A stretch of DNA of 10,467 nt from Caldithrix sp. Its GTDB lineage: Bacteria > Zhuqueibacterota > Zhuqueibacteria > Oceanimicrobiales > Oceanimicrobiaceae. This document shows positions 6,836 to 10,467 of the stretch, piece after piece. The translations under genes and the position numbers were made by a program. The notes under the pieces were generated by a model. That model searched no databases. It had not been told where the DNA came from and worked only from the letters and a program-made list of their open reading frames with translations. How positions within the stretch are numbered: the stretch's first letter is position 1; every line of letters begins with the position of its first letter. The stretch lies in the NCBI GenBank assembly GCA_004357015.1, contig SMXE01000215.1, positions 1-10,467 of the forward strand. Direction: 5' to 3'.

Positions 6836-8095
6836 CTAATGCCTGGCCCGGTCGGGAACGGGCATGGAAGCGTGGTAGTCCCGCATGAAGCGCTCGACAT
6901 AACTGTGCAAGAGTTCCTGAACGCGGTTGGGATACTTTGACCGGAAGATCAGGCCGACATGGTTTTTCTTAGAGAGGCGCCACCAGATTTCCGGGTCATC
7001 GAAGGCCGAAGTGTCGGGCTGTTCCTGTTTCGACAGCGTTATCACCATGCCTGAGTGCACGCGCCGATGTTTCGGTAAGACGTACGGTTTGTCTGGTGTC
7101 GCCAACTCCAATCTTGCCCATTCCGTCCAGAGATTAATGCCGGTTGCAGCCTCGATGAACTCTGCAATGTGCGCTCCGCCTACGCGTGCCGCTGTTTCCA
7201 GAAAGTAAAACACGCCATCTTTTTCCCCTCTAATAAATTCCGTGTGCGTCACGCCTTTCACCAGCCCAAAACTTTTAATCACTTGCTGGTTGAGCTCCTT
7301 GAGCGCTGTTGCCTCGGACGAATTGTAGGGCAGGGTCGCGGTGGTGAAAATCCCGCCTTCATGCGCCACGCTCATTGGCGGAGCGCCGTACTTCTGCACG
7401 GATGTGAAACGTATCCGGCGTTCGCAAACGATCGAGTCCAGGTGATAAACATCACCAGCCACAAACTGCTCCAGCAGATTGAATGACTGCTGGTCCGCGA
7501 GTTCGTCCAGTGCCTGCCACAGCTCGTCCTGCGTGCTGATTTTTTTTATGCCGATAGTGGAGGCCTGTGAGCGTGGCTTCAGAACCCACGGTGGTGCGAC
7601 TCGTTCTGTAAACTCTTTCAAGCGGCTGTGATTCAACACGTGGATAAACTCAGGCACCGCAATTCCGCAGTTTCTGGCCTGAACACGCATGGCTAGTTTG
7701 TCGCGGAAGTGGCGTGCGGTCGTGTCTCCCATGCCGGGATTGCGCAGATGTTCCCGCAGCCGCGCTGCAGTCTCCACATCAAAATCGTCGAGCGCAACGA
7801 TGATGTCGATGGTCAGTGTTCGCGCAAGGTAGCTTACACCTTTGATGACATCTGCCACATTGTAAAGTTCGGGCATGGCGTGCACCTCGTCGATGCAGTC
7901 GCGCGGCCATGGGTCGTCGAGCAGATTTTCTAACGTAAGTAGCTCCACGCGCGCACCCAGACGTTTGGCCTTCTGTATGAACCGCTCGCCCTTAAAATAG
8001 CTTGCAAGCAGAGAATGGTTTTTTGGGTTGTGTCGCTCAAGCGTCTTTTCTCCAGCGAAGATTCTGATGCGTTTTTCTGAATGGTTGATGTTCAC
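6836..8095 (-). CDS. ATP-grasp carboxylate ligase (CarB-like ATP-grasp fold), 5' end uncertain
   Basis: An enzyme of the ATP-grasp superfamily, expected to activate a carboxylate with ATP and join it to a nucleophile. With the GTG start at 8095 it has 419 residues. ASYFKGERFIQKAKRLGARVELLT (31-54) begins the pre-ATP-grasp fold. PPWVLKPRSQASTIGIKKI (168-186) contains Lys173 and the flexible loop. LLEQFVAGDVYHLDS (207-221) includes Glu209. HTEF (Glu286) and FLETAARVGGAHIAE (299-313) carry the magnesium-binding Glu300 and Arg304. About 100 residues follow the core. The start is doubtful. GTG 8095 and TTG 8164 both lack a ribosome site, and TTG 8164 lies inside a heptamer repeat. TTG 8040 has GGAG 9 nt upstream but is in another frame (see findings). 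It is divergent from a second ATP-grasp gene. The substrate is unknown. Confidence 0.8.
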   Translation of the reverse strand: MNINHSEKRIRIFAGEKTLERHNPKNHSLLASYFKGERFIQKAKRLGARVELLTLENLLDDPWPRDCIDEVHAMPELYNVADVIKGVSYLARTLTIDIIVALDDFDVETAARLREHLRNPGMGDTTARHFRDKLAMRVQARNCGIAVPEFIHVLNHSRLKEFTERVAPPWVLKPRSQASTIGIKKISTQDELWQALDELADQQSFNLLEQFVAGDVYHLDSIVCERRIRFTSVQKYGAPPMSVAHEGGIFTTATLPYNSSEATALKELNQQVIKSFGLVKGVTHTEFIRGEKDGVFYFLETAARVGGAHIAEFIEAATGINLWTEWARLELATPDKPYVLPKHRRVHSGMVITLSKQEQPDTSAFDDPEIWWRLSKKNHVGLIFRSKYPNRVQELLHSYVERFMRDYHASMPVPDRARH

Positions 8096-8138
8096 ACCGT
8101 GAACATGAGCCGTGAAACGGCAGGCGTATTGAGTAATG

Positions 8139-8176
8139 ATCCAGCATCCAGCATCAAGTATCAAGTATCAAGTATC
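8139..8176. repeat. Heptamer tandem repeat (ATCCAGC x2, ATCAAGT x3)
   Basis: Five perfect 7-nt units run head to tail: two ATCCAGC, then three ATCAAGT, followed by a further ATC at 8174-8176. The two unit types differ at three of seven positions, which suggests expansion from one ancestral heptamer. The repeat lies in the gap between two divergent ATP-grasp genes. Confidence 0.85.
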
Positions 8177-8311
8177 GCTCTGATCTGAGTTAAGTCTTTG
8201 CTGTCACAATTTAACAGAATTCGATTTCGGGGCAACCATAAATTTGAATGCAGCGATATTGTGAGCGCTCCGGCTCGGATGTAAATCCCGAAAGGGCAGA
8301 AGACGTTTTTC

Positions 8312-8339
8312 TTTACTTTTGAGGGAAAAGGTTTATATT
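8312..8339 (+). promoter_or_regulatory. Candidate sigma-70-type promoter of the ATP-grasp pair
   Basis: TTTACT (8312-8317) and TATATT (8334-8339) are separated by 16 nt and match the -35 and -10 consensus at four and five of six positions. Transcription would start near 8346, giving a leader of about 55 nt before ATG 8400. The surrounding AT-rich sequence fits a promoter. Strength and sigma factor are inferred. Confidence 0.45.
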
Positions 8340-8390
8340 GTAAATTCATTTCACTTGTGTTCAACACGTATTGGAGAGCAGTTAAAGGAC

Positions 8391-8395
8391 GGAGG
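8391..8395 (+). promoter_or_regulatory. Shine-Dalgarno site fixing ATG 8400
   Basis: GGAGG precedes ATG 8400 by 4 nt. The frame is open upstream to a TTG at 8319, but that extension would overlap the candidate promoter, and the conserved MKIGIL strand begins exactly at 8400. Confidence 0.8.
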
Positions 8396-8399
8396 AAAT

Positions 8400-9371
8400 A
8401 TGAAAATTGGCATCCTGCGTGGACAGGAGAATACATTCCCGGATGCATTGATTGCTCGCATCAATGAGAAGGCAGAGGCTGCGAACCAGAAAATCACGGC
8501 TGAGTACATCATGCTCGGCGGCACCAAGATGGATGATCCGTGCGAATACAGCGTCATTCTCGACCGTATTTCCCAGGACATCGACTACTACCGGACGTTT
8601 TTGAAGCATGCGGTCCTGCAAGGGGCCTACGTCATCAACAATCCATTTTGGTGGAGTGCCGATGACAAGTATTTCAACTATGCCGTGGCACACAAGATGG
8701 GCATCGCGGTTCCCAAAACAGTCGTTCTGCCGCAGAACCAGCATCCGGAGGGAACGACTTCGGAGTCGATGCGAAATTTAGTTTATCCGCTGGACTGGGA
8801 CAATATTTTCGACTACGTTGGATTTCCGGCTTTTCTCAAACCGCATTCGGGTGGCGGCTGGAAGATGGTGTACAAAGTGCATTCGCGCGACGATTTTTTC
8901 TACAAGTACAATCAGACAGGCACCACCTGCATGGTGCTGCAGGAGGGCATCGAGTTCGAGCAGTACTACCGCTGCTACTGCGTTGGCGGCAAGTACGTCC
9001 ACATTATGCCGTATGCTCCGCTGCTGCCGCCCGAGAAGCGCTACGTCACTGATGGGCCGCCCATCGAACCGAAGTTAGAGAAGCGGATGAACCGTGATAT
9101 TCTGACCATTTGCAAGGCGCTTGGCTACGATCTGAATACTGTCGAGTTTGCCGTGCGGGATGGCGTTCCTTACGCCATTGACTACATGAATCCGGCACCC
9201 GACGCTGACTACCATTCCGTCACTCGTGCCAACTTCGACTGGATTGTCGAGACCATGGCGGATTTTTGTATCGAGTGTACGGTGAAAAGGCGGAGCGCGA
9301 TCAAGGACTTGCACTGGGCCAAATTCTTGAAACCGCAATCGTCGAAGAAAGCTGGCAGTAAGAGTGTGTAG
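8400..9371 (+). CDS. RimK-like ATP-grasp ligase of unknown substrate
   Basis: A 323-residue cytoplasmic ATP-grasp protein, expected to form an amide, peptide or similar bond through an acyl-phosphate. MKIGILRGQE opens the pre-ATP-grasp domain. The region INNPFWWSADDKYFNYAVAHKMGIAVPKTVVLP (79-111) is the usual lead into the ATP-grasp fold. GFPAFLKPHSGGGWKMVYKV (141-160) provides Lys147 and the glycine-rich loop. MVLQEGIEFEQYYRCYCVGG (178-197) is the adenine-hinge strand with Glu182. NTVEFAVRDGVPYAIDYMNPAPDAD (246-270) supplies Glu249, Asp261 and Asn264 for magnesium binding; the second acidic residue is Asp where Glu is more common. The C-terminal 25 residues are basic and probably disordered. 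The stop codon lies inside a hairpin, and 39 nt later a circularly permuted ATP-grasp gene starts, so the two are very probably one operon and may act on the same product. Confidence 0.88.
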   Translation: MKIGILRGQENTFPDALIARINEKAEAANQKITAEYIMLGGTKMDDPCEYSVILDRISQDIDYYRTFLKHAVLQGAYVINNPFWWSADDKYFNYAVAHKMGIAVPKTVVLPQNQHPEGTTSESMRNLVYPLDWDNIFDYVGFPAFLKPHSGGGWKMVYKVHSRDDFFYKYNQTGTTCMVLQEGIEFEQYYRCYCVGGKYVHIMPYAPLLPPEKRYVTDGPPIEPKLEKRMNRDILTICKALGYDLNTVEFAVRDGVPYAIDYMNPAPDADYHSVTRANFDWIVETMADFCIECTVKRRSAIKDLHWAKFLKPQSSKKAGSKSV

Positions 9372-9395
9372 GGGCGAGCAGCCGTTTGCCCCCAC
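9368..9395 (+). repeat. REP-like imperfect palindrome containing the stop codon
   Basis: A 28-nt element begins GTAGGGGCGAGC and ends GTTTGCCCCCAC around an AGCC loop. As RNA it forms a 12-position stem with two G-U pairs and one A-C mismatch. It resembles the short GTAGGGGCG...CGCCCCTAC palindromes that recur between genes in many bacterial genomes. It contains TAG 9369-9371, the stop codon of the first ATP-grasp gene. There is no following T-run, so it is more likely a repeat, or an mRNA-stabilising or coupling hairpin, than a terminator. Confidence 0.6.
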
Positions 9396-9410
9396 GATGA
9401 GAAACCCAAA

Positions 9411-10467
9411 ATGAACAAAACCGCCATTGAGTACTACAATGACCTGCTCGCCGCCATGAGCACCTCTGAAATAGAGGGGATGCAGGAGAACTTCCTCGCC
9501 AATCTCTCGCTGCGGAAAGCGAGCTACGGCGACCGGCTGCTGACCCGCTATCTGCGTCCGAAATTCCTGACCATCGAGCAGATGAAGACCATGCGGCGTG
9601 TTTGCACAACCCTGCGCAACGTGATTGTGAAGGTTAAGGATGCCTATTTCGATGACATGCAGATTCAGGCCGACATCGCCCTGACAGAGGGCGAACAAAT
9701 GCTGGCAGCCATCGAGCCGGGCTTTTCCCGAATTTGTGTGACATCGCGCTGGGACTCTTTCTGGGGCGAGCAGGGACTGAAGTTTGTGGAACTCAATGCG
9801 GAGTGCCCCGCCGGTGTGGCGTACACAGACATCATGAGCCAGGTTTATCAGGACCTGCCGGTCATGCGCCGTTTCACTGAGAAGTACCGTGCTGAGCCTT
9901 TTTACGTGCGTGAGATGCTCCTGGACGCGCTGCTGTTTACTTATCTGAATTGGCAAGGCAACAAAAGCCCACGCGCTGTGCCAAACATTGCCATCGTCGA
10001 TTGGGAAGATGTGCCGACCTACAGTGAATTCGAGCTCTTGCAGACGTATTTCGAATTTCACGGCCTCAATACCATCATCGCCGACCCGCGGGAGCTGGAT
10101 TACAGCGGCAGCCGGCTGCGCAAAGGTGACTTTGAGATCGATCTGGTCTACCGGCGCGTGCTGACGCAGGAATTCCTCGAAAAATTAGACGAGGTGCAGC
10201 CGATGCTACAGGCCTACCGCGATCGCAACGTTTGCATGGTCAACTCCTTCAGGACAAAAATGCTACACAAAAAGTCGGTCTTTGCAATTCTCTCAGACTC
10301 ACGCAATGCGGGCTATTTCAGTGCAGGTGAAAGGCGCGTCATTGACGCACATATCCCGTGGACGCGCCTGATTAGCGATTGCAAAACGGATTTTCACGGC
10401 GAGACCATCGACCTGCTAAACTATATCAGTCGCAACCGGGAGAATCTGGTCATCAAGCCCAATGACG
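9411..10467 (+). CDS. Circularly permuted ATP-grasp protein (3' end outside window)
   Basis: The first 352 codons of a protein of the circularly permuted ATP-grasp type, related to the fold of glutathionylspermidine synthase and to uncharacterised amide-forming ligases. SRWDSFW (112-118) and LKFVELNAECPAG (123-135) contain Glu127 and Asn129. In permuted members these magnesium-binding residues come early instead of late. DLVYRR (244-249) and VNSFRTKMLHKK (277-288) are further family blocks. LVIKPND (346-352) holds the ATP-binding Lys349, and the glycine-rich loop that should follow is beyond the window. ATG 9411 is preceded only by a weak GAGAAA, so translation may depend on coupling to the upstream ATP-grasp gene 39 nt away. 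There is no signal peptide. Family assignment is confident; the substrate is unknown, and a peptide, polyamine or amino-acid conjugate would fit known relatives. Confidence 0.88.
   Translation, partial: MNKTAIEYYNDLLAAMSTSEIEGMQENFLANLSLRKASYGDRLLTRYLRPKFLTIEQMKTMRRVCTTLRNVIVKVKDAYFDDMQIQADIALTEGEQMLAAIEPGFSRICVTSRWDSFWGEQGLKFVELNAECPAGVAYTDIMSQVYQDLPVMRRFTEKYRAEPFYVREMLLDALLFTYLNWQGNKSPRAVPNIAIVDWEDVPTYSEFELLQTYFEFHGLNTIIADPRELDYSGSRLRKGDFEIDLVYRRVLTQEFLEKLDEVQPMLQAYRDRNVCMVNSFRTKMLHKKSVFAILSDSRNAGYFSAGERRVIDAHIPWTRLISDCKTDFHGETIDLLNYISRNRENLVIKPND

Noticed and set aside
8259..8274. ATTGTGAGCGCTC resembling half of the lac operator.
   Set aside because: Only a short core matches, the second half is absent, and no LacI-type regulator is in the window.
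8319..8399. Upstream extension of the RimK-like ATP-grasp gene to TTG 8319.
   Set aside because: It overlaps a promoter-like sequence. A strong GGAGG directly precedes ATG 8400, where the conserved N-terminal strand begins.
9075..10061. A 328-codon minus-strand open frame opposite the two ATP-grasp genes.
   Set aside because: It runs across two genes with conserved motifs and the hairpin between them. Its translation shows no domain and it has no plausible ribosome site.

Overview
The window looks like a chromosomal segment of a Gram-negative bacterium. The evidence is an exported protein with an outer-membrane-type beta-barrel, ordinary Shine-Dalgarno sites and base composition of roughly half G+C by eye. 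The proteins read most like those of poorly cultured bacteria around the Calditrichota / KSB1 / Ignavibacteria area. That placement is an impression from protein style, not a measured assignment. I see no rRNA, tRNA, CRISPR array, transposase, integrase or phage gene.

Layout: positions 1-2529 carry two minus-strand genes. These are the N-terminal part of an inositol 2-dehydrogenase-type Gfo/Idh/MocA oxidoreductase (cut by the window start) and, upstream of it, a complete S9-family serine peptidase; a perfect 12-bp hairpin lies between them. Divergent from these is a stand-alone molybdopterin oxidoreductase (2711-4708). After a 274-bp AT-rich gap comes a two-gene unit (4983-6826): a beta-barrel/coiled-coil/TPR envelope protein, then a short protein that looks like only the C-terminal half of a GT4-type glycosyltransferase. 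Convergent to this is a minus-strand ATP-grasp ligase (about 6836-8095) whose 5' end is unclear. The divergent gap 8096-8399 holds a heptamer tandem repeat and a candidate promoter. A plus-strand pair follows: a second, RimK-like ATP-grasp protein (8400-9371) and a circularly permuted ATP-grasp protein (9411 to beyond the window end), separated by a REP-like hairpin that contains the first gene's stop codon.

Functionally, the left half looks like housekeeping or catabolic metabolism (inositol or sugar oxidation, peptide breakdown, redox chemistry) with no obvious link between genes. The right half is the notable part. Three non-orthologous ATP-grasp ligases lie within about 3.6 kb, two of them in one probable operon. 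ATP-grasp enzymes of these types join a carboxylate to an amine or similar group through an acyl-phosphate, so the pair is a good candidate for an undescribed peptide- or amide-forming pathway. The substrate cannot be told from the sequence.
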